DNA of 64,000 nucleotides. It comes from Agaricus subrufescens. Taxonomy: Eukaryota; Basidiomycota; Agaricomycetes; Agaricales; Agaricaceae. Under the pieces are notes generated by a model. It saw nothing but the letters and a program-made list of their open reading frames with translations, did not search any database and was not told the DNA's origin. The DNA lies in the NCBI GenBank assembly GCA_029945375.1, contig CM057057.1:1364001-1428000 (forward strand). The letters are read 5' to 3'. This document shows positions 14,093 to 24,495 of this stretch, piece after piece. The position numbers and the translations under genes are program-made. How positions within the stretch are numbered: the stretch's first letter is position 1; each line of letters starts with the position of its first letter.

Positions 14093-16547
14093 ATGCTGCT
14101 CTCAAACTTCTCTGCGATTCTACTCAAGCTTTCTGTCTCCCAGTTCACGGCGACACCAGCAATCATTAGCCTTCTTTTTTTTCTTGCGGTTTTTCTTCTC
14201 ATAACGCGGGCACTGTCTAACAGCTTCAAGCACACGACACCTCTCAGAGGTCCTCGTAACCCAAGTTTCATCTTCGGACACTACCGTCATGTCCAGGAGC
14301 AAAAGGCTCCCGAACTTGTCTATGAGCAGTGGGCAGCAGAGTATGGTCCAGCATATCAGGTTGCTGGACCGCTTGGATCGAAACGAATAGTCATCTGCGA
14401 TCCTAAAGCTAATGCGCATTTCTACTCCCGCGAAACATATGGGTATGTGCAGATGAAACTAGCGCACGTTTTCATCGAAAACTTGGTAAGCCCCAAGCCT
14501 CACCTTCTCGCCTTGATCAGGTCTTACAAAAATACCCGGGTTTGGTTCGTTCAGTTCGGTCGAGGGGTGCTTTGGGCCGAGGCGGACAGCCATAAGAGGT
14601 GCGAAAGAATAACATGCATGCCGTTTGTTCTGAAAATGCTCTAACGGAGCCACTGAAACGTCATAGACAGCGTAAGACTCTCATGCCGGCCTTTAGTAAC
14701 GCCGCTATACGACCACTGTTGCCTGTTTTCTATGATGCCGTTTATAAGGTAAGCATGCAAAAAAAAAAAAAAAAAAAAAATTGCAACGCGGGTTTTTAGC
14801 TGACATAGCAACGGCGACTTAGATGAAGACGTCGTGGGATACTATTATCGAAAATGCGAGAGCAGAATTTGCCGTCATTGACGTTCAAAAGTGGTTCGTA
14901 TGGCGATTACTATAGTACCGTTGCTGTGCGGCTCCACATTGCTGATTGTTCTTCTTATAAAAAGGATGAATCACGCTTCGTGAGTCGTCCGAATCGCACG
15001 AACCAGCACAGGAATCTGAAACTAGCTGTGTCAGGTTGGACTCTATTGGTATCGGTGGATTTGGACATGACTTCAAGGCACTAGAAAACAAAAATACGTC
15101 CGTAGTGGAAGTATTCGACTCATTCGACGATGCCAACACAGATTTCTTCTCGCGTATCATATTCTTTTTGGGGCCTGTATTTCCGACGCTACAAAACCTT
15201 CCAACGAAGAGTAATCGCATGCTCCGCCAACTCCGACAAACCATGGGCCGCATCGCCGATGAGCTCCTCACCAGAAGCAGGAAAGCTAAGGGTGAAAAAA
15301 ATGACAGTGTCGTAACAGATAAGTCCATTATTGGGATCCTAGGTAAGTATGTAAATAATTTCTCCGCATTTGGGCTTGCATTCAATAATCATTTATCCAT
15401 TTTTAGTCAAATCAGAAAATGCAGGTACCAAACTAGAGATGTCGTCAGAAGAAGTTCTGGCTCAAATGGTATGTGTTTCCAATTTTATGGAACGGAAAAA
15501 GGTTTGTGGAATTTATCGTTTCTTCTCAGAATACACTCCTAGTGGCAGGTATGCGGGGAACAAATCTTATTTCAGAATGTGTGCTTATGTTTATTTCTTA
15601 GGCTACGCAACAACCTCAAGTGCGCCTTACCTCAGAATTATGTGTCCGGCTATACTAACGGATTACCGCGTCTCTGACAGTCAGCCTCACTGTAAGCGTT
15701 CTCAAAAATCGTCTTTATCAGCTCCTCATCCGTAGGATTTCCTGGCGTGGTGGAACAGTGGGCTCTGATCGAGTTATCCAGGGCAATTGAAAAACAGGAC
15801 CAACTTAGGATAGAAATCGCTAGTCTCGGAGGAACAGACCCGACTTGGGAGCAAATAACAGCCGGTCTTCCTTACCTCGACGCCGTGGTCCACGAGGTCC
15901 TCCGTCTCCATCCTCCAGTAACCGAAACTACCCGCGTAGTATGTATTCCCTAGTCTAACTATCACTCTCATTCACCGTTCCCTCCGCAGGCTACAGAAGA
16001 CGATGTCATTCCTTTCACTACACCCATAAATACTTCAAACGGTTCAACCACAGACAAACTCTCCATAAGCAAAGGCACCATAATTACTTCTCCCATCGGA
16101 TATCTTAATACTTGCAGTGCATTCTGGGGTTCCGATGCCCATGACTTTAAACCCGAGAGATGGTTACAAACGAACACCCAAACCAGTTCGGCACTACGGG
16201 CCAAAGAAATTCAAGGTTACCGTCACATCCTCACCTTCTCCGACGGTCCTAGAACCTGTCTAGGCAAAACCTTCGCTCTAACCGAATTCAAAGTAAGCAG
16301 CCTCCCCCCCTTCCCTCCCGGAAACATCATATACGGCCTTTAGACTTCTTGTAGGATACTCACGCCGCTAACCTTAAATTCCATATAGGTCATCTTGGCA
16401 GTCCTGGTCCGGCATTATAAATTCGAACTCCTGGACGGACCAGAAACGCCGATCGATAAACATCCCTCAATACTCCCTAGACCAAAGATGAGGGGTTGCG
16501 GAGGTGCCGAAGTACCTCTCAGAGTCAGGCGAATAGAAGCCGAATAA
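14093..16547 (+). CDS. Cytochrome P450 monooxygenase, 13 exons
   Basis: Heme-thiolate monooxygenase, ER-anchored by a hydrophobic N-terminal segment (IISLLFFLAVFLLITRAL). Model exons: 14093-14485, 14555-14598, 14667-14748, 14823-14893, 14965-14979, 15035-15342, 15407-15468, 15530-15548, 15602-15619, 15681-15691, 15759-15938, 15990-16292, 16389-16547. The sum is 1665 nt, exactly 555 codons with the stop. Seen in order: GRGVLWAEADSHKRQRK (C-helix region), LDSIGIGGFGHDF, the I-helix LVAGYATTSISLTWAL, the ExxR helix VVHEVLRLHPP, ERW in FKPERWLQ, and the heme-binding loop FSDGPRTCLGK with the cysteine ligand. The I-helix acidic residue before TT, usually Glu, is Ala here. Two exons are only 15 and 11 nt. 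The sequence resembles the large agaricomycete-expanded families (CYP5144/CYP5150-like, from memory). Substrate unknown. Confidence 0.88.
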
Positions 16548-17385
16548 ACCAAAGGGCCGATAACCCTAGTGGATCGGAAATTGAAGTTCATGCCACTAAT
16601 CCGGCCGCGGGTCATTCATTATAGAATGTTTTAACTGTACATATCTGAGCAAACGATCGAAATCAGCCATTACCGCACGAAACAAAACTCCTTGGGGGAA
16701 AATCGATATCATTGAGCTTGATTTCCGTTGATTCTCGCATTCCCTTGATCCCGGGGCCTTGAGCTTGACTGCCAGGGCCCAGTCCCTATCGCCAAATATC
16801 ACATGACTCCGCTCCGCTATAACCGGACTAAATCCCTTCACAAGTCCCGACGATCACAATCTTATTTCCTCAGAGCTAATGCCTGACCTGCCGACACTAT
16901 TAAGAAAACAAATTGCATAAACCCACATCAGAAGCAACAAAAACAACTGGTATCTCAGCTTTAACAAAAAAGCAAAAAAGTCTGTTGTTACAACGAAAGA
17001 AATGGGGTAGCACCTCAGGATATGCATAAGTCGAAGCAAAAGCGCGAAGCAAAGCGAAGATCGAATGAGCGCAAAAAAAAAAGCACAACAAAGGGGAATC
17101 AAGGATAAGAAGCAAGGTATCACATATTCCATAGTAGACGATAGCTGCTGTTGATACAAAGAGAAATCCAAAAGAAAAAAAAACGAGCGTGGATGAGCTC
17201 AATTTAGCGCTCATTTTCTTTTCACAAACCAAAGCATTTTTTCTTTTTAAAAGGAATTTTTTTTTCGGATCATGTCCCGAGGGACGCCAGAGAAGGATCA
17301 TAAGCATCCAATGCTGAGAAAAAAATATGAGTAAAGATATGTAAGAAGGAATGTCACGAAACACTGACTCGGCATGGCTATTTCA
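16548..17385. other. Convergent 3' spacer between P450 and the next gene
   Basis: Carries the 3' ends of the P450 (+) and of the minus-strand gene that follows. It is rich in A-runs on the plus strand (16950-17270). Minus-strand frames of 105 and 154 codons here are hydrophobic only because of those T-runs. If the last intron of the neighbouring gene is spliced as I suspect, its coding end moves to about 17298. Confidence 0.4.
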
Positions 17386-19067
17386 TCATAACGATGATCG
17401 TACGGTTGAGAAACTGACAAAGGAAGGTTGAACCATAACGAGCGTAACCAACTCACCCTGACTATTCTGCAAGTTTTTCAAGCATTGCGTTTCATCGACC
17501 TGTCCCGGATCTTCATCCTCCTCAGGTATACCATGGTGCGATACCAAGGCATTCGCATTCGGCGTCGGATTACTCATATTCCCAGAATTATTCCTCAAAG
17601 ATGAGGGCCTTCCCTCGACATGTCGAACGAATTCACCCCAATATGCCCTGTCATCGTGACCCATGGTTATGTATTGGGCTTTGACAGCTGCATGCGCCCG
17701 TTTCCAAACGCCGCGATGTCGACAAACGGTACTCTTGACATAACGACTACCAAAGACGCGCTCAAAAGCGGATTTATGGGTCATTGTTGATCCGTTTGCT
17801 GATTGGGCCACAAGGGAGTCCATGGCGTTAAATCCGGCTGAGATCTCGGCGACTGTATAGTCATTTGGCCAACGTTTGAGGGGTGGGTGGGGTGGATAAG
17901 GGGATATTGGTATGGGGATGCTGGAGGGAGAGGTTGATAGTGTTGTGATTGCTGCAGCTGCAACTGCGCTTGATGATGATGAGGCGCCGCCTGGTGTTGC
18001 TGCGGATGTTGCTGTGGCTGGAGCTGGGTGGGTGTCGTATATTGCTCCTGGGTAGAGGAAATCATCTGCGGAAACATTTGATGATGATGAGGAAGGTGGT
18101 GTTGGTAGGGACTGGGCTGCGGCGGTGTGGGGGTCATTTGCGGCGGAGATGGAACTTGCTGATATTGCTGCTGCTGCTGTTGATGCTGCTGTTGCTGAAG
18201 ACGCTGCTGTTGCTCCAGGGTCCGTTGCGGGTCCAACGTCCGCTGCTGTAGCTCCAGGGTCTGCATTGTCATCAACGTCGGCGGAGAGGTGGTCATGGCG
18301 GCGGTGTACGAATGGTTGCTGGGAGGGGTAGAAATTGTTGGGTATGCGGACCTTGTGGGGTGGGCGGCCTGCTGGCGACTCTGAGTCTGAGTCGACGTCG
18401 ATTGAACCGCGCTTGCAGACGCATCGTGGCGACGACGGCTCTCTGAATTTTGCGGCGGATGAGGCTGCTGACGTTGGGCATTCTGCGTAGCCCCGAAAGG
18501 ACTTGAGAAATCGACGTTGGATCTTGAGCTCGTCCTCGATGTGCACACATTCGCTGTCCTTGAGGCCCTCGAGGAGGCTTTTGCGGATGCGATAAAGCAA
18601 TCGCTGCTGAGATTCGACCTTGCGGACGGAGGAGATGCGGAGCTGGTCCCACTGGGCGGTCTCGGGGTTGTAGGTCTCGAGACAGGTGTTGGCGGTGAGA
18701 CGGAGCTCGGCTACGAGGTTTGTAATCTCGGAGAGCTTGAAGTAGGGAAAGGTGGGGATCGTCTGGCTAATTCTGATCGGCGTCGCATTTGCCTGGGCCA
18801 GGACCATCAGTGATGCGGGGATGGGGGCAGAAGGAGGCGGGGCCCTACCTCGTACCAGAGTATAACGGTAACAGACTTTTTGTACTCTTCCTCCTCGCGG
18901 TTGAGGCCCTGTGCGGGGGCTGAGCAGACGGGCGCGGGGGGCACGGAGACGCTGACCTGGTCGGCATGCCGGGGGTTGGAGCTCATCGCCAGCCACGACT
19001 CGTTCAGATAATCGGCTCGCACCCGGGCAATCAGGCGGCGGCGGGGGTCGAATGCAGCCCAGCACAC
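17386..19067 (-). CDS. Low-complexity probable nuclear protein, unrecognised family
   Basis: I do not recognise a named domain. Exon 1 (19067-18849) encodes RVRADYLNESWLAMSSNPRHAD and ends KSVTVILWYE. An intron at 18793-18848 (56 nt, GTAGGG..CCCAG) joins it to ANATPIRISQTIPTFPYFKL in frame. The middle is a long Ala/Ser/Pro/Asp-rich stretch. The C-terminal block (LKRWPNDYTVAEISAGFNAMDSL, then FERVFGSRYVKSTVCRHRGVW and YWGEFVRHVEGR) reads as a conserved folded domain. I believe related proteins occur across agaricomycetes, but this is from memory. A last intron (GTGAGT..TTTGTCAG, 43 nt, near 17412-17454) may replace the final ~23 residues and extend the frame to 17298. The start is uncertain: it lies only 60 bp after the stop of the upstream thaumatin-like gene. 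A regulatory role is a guess from composition. Confidence 0.6.
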
Positions 19068-19126
19068 GCCCCCACCAGCCTCGGGTAATCATCGTGGGAC
19101 AACAAACACGCGTAAATATCTACGAG

Positions 19127-20015
19127 CTACGGACAGAACGTCACAGTCCACCCATGGTCTCCCGCCGAGCACCCCCGCACCGGCGAGTCGTTGCCGCACC
19201 CAGAGAGGTCCTGCAGCGGTGTGGTCAGCGCTGTTTTTGCCCGCAGAAATTCGCTGCTTACCCCCGGAGGATACGCCTGCAGGCACCCGCAGTTGACGTT
19301 CGTGCACTTGACCGTGTCGCACCCGTTCACTGCGATGGCGATGGGCTGCGTGAACCCCTTGATTGCGCGGTCAGCAGCTGCCAGTGAGAGCGGACGATTT
19401 TTTTATTTACCTGAATGTTGGATATGTCGTACGCCTGGCAAATGTCAGAACAGTATGTGGGCCACGATAATCAGTGTGCACACCTGCGCCGTAAATTGGT
19501 TGCCGGTATCGAGATTAAACTCGGTCAGCGTACAGCCCTCTCCCTTGGCGCCGCAGCCCCCGTTCTGGGCAAATATACGTCCATTCCACTGTCAATAGAT
19601 TAGACGGGGCGCGACATTATCATGACGGCGATCCATTACCTGGCGGTTGATGGTCAACGTTTGGCTGGCACCCGCCCCCAACACACGGGGCTGCGGTCCA
19701 GTGTACGAGATCGCGGGATTTGGCTATGTCGGGGGTTCAGCGTTTGACAGGCAGGTATGGTAGCACAGACACGCACTACTCCAGCCCCTCCGGATCCAGG
19801 CGTATCGCAACGAGGAGAGTATCCACAGTTGACGTTGGCAATCACGGGTTGGATGTTCGACCCACAGTTATTCTTGAAGGTGACTAGTAAGAGGATATTA
19901 GTATGATACAACTATCAGTGGTACTACACAACAGTCTAAACCTACAGCTATGATCACCACGAACACCAGCAACCAAGGCAAGGCCAACAAATGCAACACT
20001 GACAATAGACACCAT
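19127..20015 (-). CDS. Thaumatin/osmotin-like secreted protein, copy 1
   Basis: Small secreted cysteine-rich protein of the fungal osmotin/thaumatin-like group. Signal peptide MVSIVSVAFVGLALVAGVRG is in exon 1. The mature chain starts DHSFTFKNNCG. It continues through PVIANVNCGYSPRCD, NPAISYTGPQPRVL, LTINRQWNGRIFAQNGGCG, TEFNLDTGNQ and AYDISNIQ, then VNGCDTVKCTNVNCGC and DHGWTVTFCP at the end. I count 12 cysteines, enough for six disulfides. AYDISNIQ is a 24-nt microexon bounded by introns. First and best-preserved copy of a head-to-tail array of five. In plants such proteins are PR-5. In mushrooms some relatives are beta-glucanases of the cell wall, but this short form lacks proof of activity. 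Confidence 0.85.
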
Positions 20016-20054
20016 TGTCTGAGGAGATGTCGGTGAGCCATGATTAAAGAGGGT

Positions 20055-20061
20055 TTATAAA
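20055..20061 (-). promoter_or_regulatory. TATA-like element upstream of thaumatin-like copy 1
   Basis: Minus-strand TTTATAA lies about 40 nt upstream of the ATG at 20015. A plausible TATA box, unproved. Confidence 0.35.
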
Positions 20062-20716
20062 TCCACGAGAGACTCGGTGTTGTTGATGCGTTAACATCGC
20101 CATATGCTCAAATACAAACGACCATGCGCTACCTAAGAAACGGGGAGATACCCGCACGCGACCTATTCTGACATCAGAATAATCGATGTCAGATATAGCC
20201 CCCCCCGATATTCATGGACTACTTTCCGCAGGATTCGTGCCTCGAGAAGATTCCCTGACGACGCTCACGCAAGCCGGATCCTTGATCCTTGGTAAACTGT
20301 GTCGATTCGGTTTGTCGATTCGTCCATGCCAAATATCTGGCTCACATCGGTTTATTTCAGATATTTTCGAATTGCGCTCAAAAAGATATTTGGCTGTCCA
20401 CCTACAGCTCCCGCCACTTGTCCGCGGCTTCTCCGTATGTATGATGTGTCCAGGGTCTGATATTTGACGTGTCAAGGGGCCTGGCTCGCCGAGCAGGCCG
20501 ATAAATAAGGTCGGATTCATACGCGGTTGCATCCCTGTTGTGAAAGATGATGGTAAGAGTAGTAAAATATGGTTGTTTGTTTCGTGAAATCGCAAATATA
20601 GGAAATTTAATACTGCATCAACATTTGCTGTCCAACCTGATAAGGGGGTCCTAAGGGCCATCAGCATCACTCAACGACATATTCACAGTATCATTAATCA
20701 GGCGTATACTACTACT
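20062..20716. other. Intergenic between thaumatin-like copies 1 and 2
   Basis: No gene. A minus-strand frame of 152 codons at 20212-20670 has no motif. It spans the terminator side of copy 2 and the promoter side of copy 1. Confidence 0.4.
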
Positions 20717-21556
20717 CTACGGACAGAAGGTTACAGTGAAGTGATGGTCTCCTGCTCCACAGGCATGTACAGGGCTATCATTTCCACACCCCGAAAGATC
20801 CTGCAAGCGATTTAGTATGTACACGTTTTTAAAGTGAGGTTACTCACCCCAGGAGGATAGGCCTGTTTACAAGGACACTTGACATCTTTGCAAGTGACGG
20901 TATCACAGCCATTTACTGCGATAGAGATTGATTGACTGAACCCCTGGATGTTGGAGATATCATACGCCTTGGAGATAATCAGAACTCAAAACGCTAATAG
21001 GTGAGAACTAATAAACATACCTGCGGGGTGAACTTGTCACCAGTATCGAGATTGAACTCTGTCTGAGTACAACTTTCTCCCTTGGCTCCACATTTACCAT
21101 TCTGAGCAAAGACACGCCCATTCCACTATAATCGCAAGCATCAGTCGTCCTATCCCAGCATTGCCGAAAACGCCGTTCATTTACCTGACGATTGATGTTC
21201 AACGTCTGGCTCTCACCATGTCCCAGGCTTCGTGGCTGTGGTCCATTGTATGGGATAGCAGGGTTCGGCTAATTGCACAAGTCATGAAATGTTACAATGG
21301 TGTAAATCCATGCGTGACTTACGACGCCTCCAGAACCAGGTTTATCACACCGGGGTGAATAACCGCAATTGGTGTTAGCGATCACAGGTTTGATACTTGA
21401 ACCGCAATTGTTCTTGAAGGTGACTAGATAGTATAACCGAAAGCTGTAAGCTTAACGCCACAATTGCCTTGACGAGGAATACGCACATTGATGGTCGGCG
21501 TGCACTCCAGCGATCAAAGCGAGCCCGAGAAATGCGATGTTGACAAAAGAGACCAT
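20717..21556 (-). CDS. Thaumatin/osmotin-like secreted protein, copy 2
   Basis: Paralogue of copy 1 with the same exon order, except that one intron is missing. Signal peptide MVSFVNIAFLGLALIAGVHA is followed by DHQFTFKNNCGSSIKPVIAN. Later blocks are NPAIPYNGPQPRSLG, INRQ/WNGRVFAQNGKCGAKG, LDTGDKFTPQ, AYDISNIQGFSQSISIAVNG (one continuous exon here), CKDVKCPCKQAYPPG, DLSGCGND and DHHFTVTFCP. All 12 cysteines of copy 1 are kept. Exon 1 ends CAAT|GTGCGT and exon 2 begins TCACCTTC, giving Phe across the junction as in copy 1. Apparently functional and secreted. Function as for copy 1. Confidence 0.85.
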
Positions 21557-22232
21557 TGTTTTTTTCCCTCGAGTATGTTCTTAAGGAAGTAGTTGGCAGT
21601 TCGAAAAACTAGGAGAATTCTTGAATCTTTTAAAGAGCTGCAGTTCTCATGTGAAACATTTCGAATTGGTTCCCCGTCTCCAACGGGGCACTAGTATCAG
21701 CTAGAAGAGCACCACCCCTACTGACTACTAGGTGATCGCATCGCCAATATTTGGGGATGAAAACCGGCCGAGAATACAAACCTGCCAAATGAGTGGATAT
21801 CGATCGTTAGAACTTGGAGCAGTGTAACCCATGAGCGTCGCCGGTGAAAATAGGACGAAGAAAATCGCCGAGGGCGCTATGTGTCTCCGCGTGCTCGTAC
21901 GCGCAAGACCCACCAACGACTCCAACGACGGCCGAAACGAGTTTGCTTTAAGCATCATCATCATCAAACATCATCGTCGTTTCAGAGTGCTCGGGCCGAG
22001 GTTTGGGTCATTCACAATCCACTAGAACCCGAGGCGGAGTTTGAATTAGCAATAATACAGGGATCTCACGTCCCGGGTTGATTTCGCATTTTGGCATCAT
22101 GAACTAAGAATAACTCATTGTTGGACTAAACTTGACCGTGACGGATCGAATTTATCAATGATAATACAGGCGTAAAATTGGGCAGCCGCGCCCTTCGGGA
22201 CTTCACAGTTATTCATACCAGAGATTGACAAA
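21557..22232. other. Intergenic between thaumatin-like copies 2 and 3
   Basis: No gene. 22030-22232 is partly similar to 24327-24490 downstream of copy 4 (for example the shared CCCTTCGGGACTTCACA), so it is part of the duplicated unit. Confidence 0.45.
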
Positions 22233-23160
22233 CTAAATAAACACTAATTCTGGACAAAACATCACGATCCAGTCATGATCTCCTGCAGAGCATCCCCGCA
22301 CCGGAGAGTCAATTGCACACTTAGAAAAGTCCTATGTAGTAGGATATTATAGTCATTTGTTATGCTCACGAGAATAGGTCACTTACTTGGGGTGGGTACG
22401 CCAAGAGACACTCACATGATTCACTCGCGCACACCACCGTCTCACACCTGTTCACCGAAATACCTATGGACTGCGTGAAGTTCTGTTGTATACACTCAGC
22501 ATTTAAACCTATAAGAAGGGAAAACAACCTTTCTACCTCGTAGTTTGATATATGATATGTCTGGCAAGAGTTAGAATCAAGTGAGAAGTTGGAAGACAAT
22601 TCACACATACCTGAGGAGTGGAGGTGTCACCAGTATCGAGATTAAATTCGGTCATCGTACACCCTTCCCCCTTAGGTCCACAAGCTCCGTCCTGGGAGAA
22701 TATGCGTCCGTTCCACTACATCCACACACCAACTCATCAGGGCAATGTTCTTATTGACATGGTGAATTGATTTACCTGACGATTAATAGTCAATGTTTGG
22801 CTCTCACCCGGGTTCAATGCATCTGGTTGTGGTCCATTGTATGAGATTGCTGGGTTTGGCTGTGTGAAAGAAATCAGAACGTGGCGAGCATGCGGCTGAA
22901 GGGACAGGTATTGTACACGCACAATGCCGCCGGAGCCGGGTTTATCACAACGAGGGGAGTGGCCGCAATTGACATTGGCAATCACGGGTTGAATTTTTCT
23001 ACCACACAAATTGTTGAGCGTAACTGGAAAAACGCATTTCAGCATGATCAAGCGAGTATCACTTGGGAGTCAGAACAAGAACAAACTGACACTGGTGGTC
23101 GGCGTAGATGCCGGAGAGCAAAGCGAATACGAGAAATGGAGCGCTGACAAGATAAACCAT
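22233..23160 (-). CDS. Thaumatin/osmotin-like protein, copy 3, diverged
   Basis: Third array member. Signal peptide MVYLVSAPFLVFALLSGIYA, then DHQ. Exon 2 is LNNLCGRKIQPVIANVNCGH, then SPRCDKPGSGG. Further exons carry NPAISYNGPQPDALNPGES, WNGRIFSQDGACGPKG, TEFNLDTGDTSTPQ, TYHISNYE, NFTQSIGISVNRCETVVC, ECLLAYPPQ and DFSKCAIDSPVRGCSAGDHD. All 12 cysteines remain. Several otherwise fixed residues have changed (DLSGC to DFSKC, GWTVTF to DWIVMF, AYDISN to TYHISN). The usual stop after FCP is lost, so the frame runs on five more codons (ELVFI) to a new stop. It could be a functional, fast-evolving copy or an early pseudogene. No in-frame break was found. Confidence 0.68.
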
Positions 23161-24076
23161 TTCAGTGGTTGTGTAGTTCCGTCTTGGAAAAGAGGATGAA
23201 TTCAACGAATTCACTAAGTTCTTAAATACTAAATGAGTTACAGATTTCACAATCTAAGGTGGTCTTCTTCCCTAGAGGGTGACAATATGCCGAATTTGGA
23301 CTAGGTTGCGGCACTCGCACCGACTATTTGACAACTGCATTGCAGCTAGCAAATGTCAACCGAATTGCTTCCACTGTGATAAAGACGGCTACAATTAGTA
23401 TATGTTTCAGTGAGCTACTATTTTATGAATACGCAATGGCAAACAAAGCCCCATAGTCAACTACGCAGCTTGTAGCATTATTGTGCATCCATAGAAATTG
23501 GCAGCACCAATCAATTACCCCTCCGCGTCTTTTTTGGTCGACATCATTACATCAAGCAACTACATGAAAGTTTTCGCTTGAGTGTTCTTCTAGATGAGTT
23601 AGGCTCGAAAGAGCTATTATATATCGAACTTAGCTTTCTAGAAGCTAAGGTCAATTGTGAGACTATTTATTATGCGACACGATTAGCATCGTTCCTGGTG
23701 TCAGTTAACTAGAGCTTGGAAAGAGTACAGTAGTACATACTGTGTACTAATGGGAGTATCATTGCGCCAGATGGTCAGGCTGACATTTGACAACCACAAG
23801 ACAGTTACAATAAATTTGATGCGGAGACAATGCCAACTAAATAATCAGAAAGAGACGGACGGGAATGTAACCTATTGTAATGAAACAACACTACGAGGAA
23901 GCTGTGTATGTTTCCACATTCGGGCTGCGTACTCTCAAGCATCAGGCTATATATCCTGGTCGGCTGAATAAGTGTCACACCAAAGAGACATAACAAGATA
24001 TCTTATGATATTCTGCCACAGACTAGTAAATATGGTGTAAGCGCAGGCTTACACAACGATTGGCACAGCCACATCG
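23161..24076. repeat. Duplicated intergenic segment (upstream of copy 3)
   Basis: 23262-23515 reads nearly the same as 25486-25745 upstream of copy 4 (shared blocks include TTGGACTAGGTTGCG, ACGGCTACAATTAG and CTACGCAG-TTGTAGCATTATTG). It is also recognisable, more decayed, at about 27490-27700. The segment near 23950-24030 (GACATAACA..GATATTCTGCCAC..GACTAGTA) recurs at 26440-26500 and 27200-27250. These blocks show that gene and spacer were duplicated together. No coding capacity is supported. Confidence 0.65.
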
Positions 24077-24189
24077 TAAAGTTGACATTTTCGGCTCAAG
24101 CCGAAATTTAAGTACCCAGCTGAAAACCAAATGAAAATTATCTGATTCGGTGAAGCGAATTTTCAGCTCAGCCGAAAACGTCAACTTTA
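24077..24189. mobile_element. Fold-back MITE with ~20-bp terminal inverted repeats and TA ends
   Basis: The left end TAAAGTTGACATTTTCGGCT (24077-24096) is the near-perfect inverse of the right end AGCCGAAAACGTCAACTTTA (24170-24189), with one mismatch. Both ends carry TA, fitting a TA target duplication as in Tc1/mariner-derived (Stowaway-like) MITEs. Inside are nested inverted repeats (TTCGGCT/AGCCGAA and AGCTGAAAA/TTTTCAGCT), so most of the 113 bp can fold into one hairpin. No coding capacity. It sits in the spacer between thaumatin-like copies 3 and 4. Confidence 0.7.
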
Positions 24190-24495
24190 TAGTGCGTATG
24201 ATCATGAGTGCAGTAAGCAAGGGTGGGAGCAAGGCAGCGCTCCTTCTGGACCTTCCCATCCTGTGCTCCCATCCCCTCTACTGACTCGAGCTCACGTGTG
24301 TTCCCACCAGGTTCCCACAGCTAGAAGCCGAGTTGGAGTTTAGATTACTTATATGAAGCCAAATAACAAAGTCTCCTGCCATGGAGATAAACGTGGTCAT
24401 GGCGGATCCAATATATTAGCGATAATGCGATAATTGCTCCCTTCGGGACTTCACAAACATTCATACAAGAGATCAATAAGCTAACTAACCGCTAA
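24190..24495. other. Spacer between MITE and thaumatin-like copy 4
   Basis: No gene. 24327-24490 is similar to 22030-22232 beside copy 3 and belongs to the duplicated unit. Confidence 0.4.

Noticed and set aside
16854..17364. Hydrophobic minus-strand frames that look like a membrane protein
   Set aside because: The hydrophobicity comes from T-runs (A-rich plus strand) in a 3' spacer. No conserved motif was seen.
17949..18331. Plus-strand leucine- and alanine-rich frames opposite the low-complexity gene
   Set aside because: They are the antisense of CAG/CAA/GCA-type repeats in the minus-strand coding region and have no start context or motifs.
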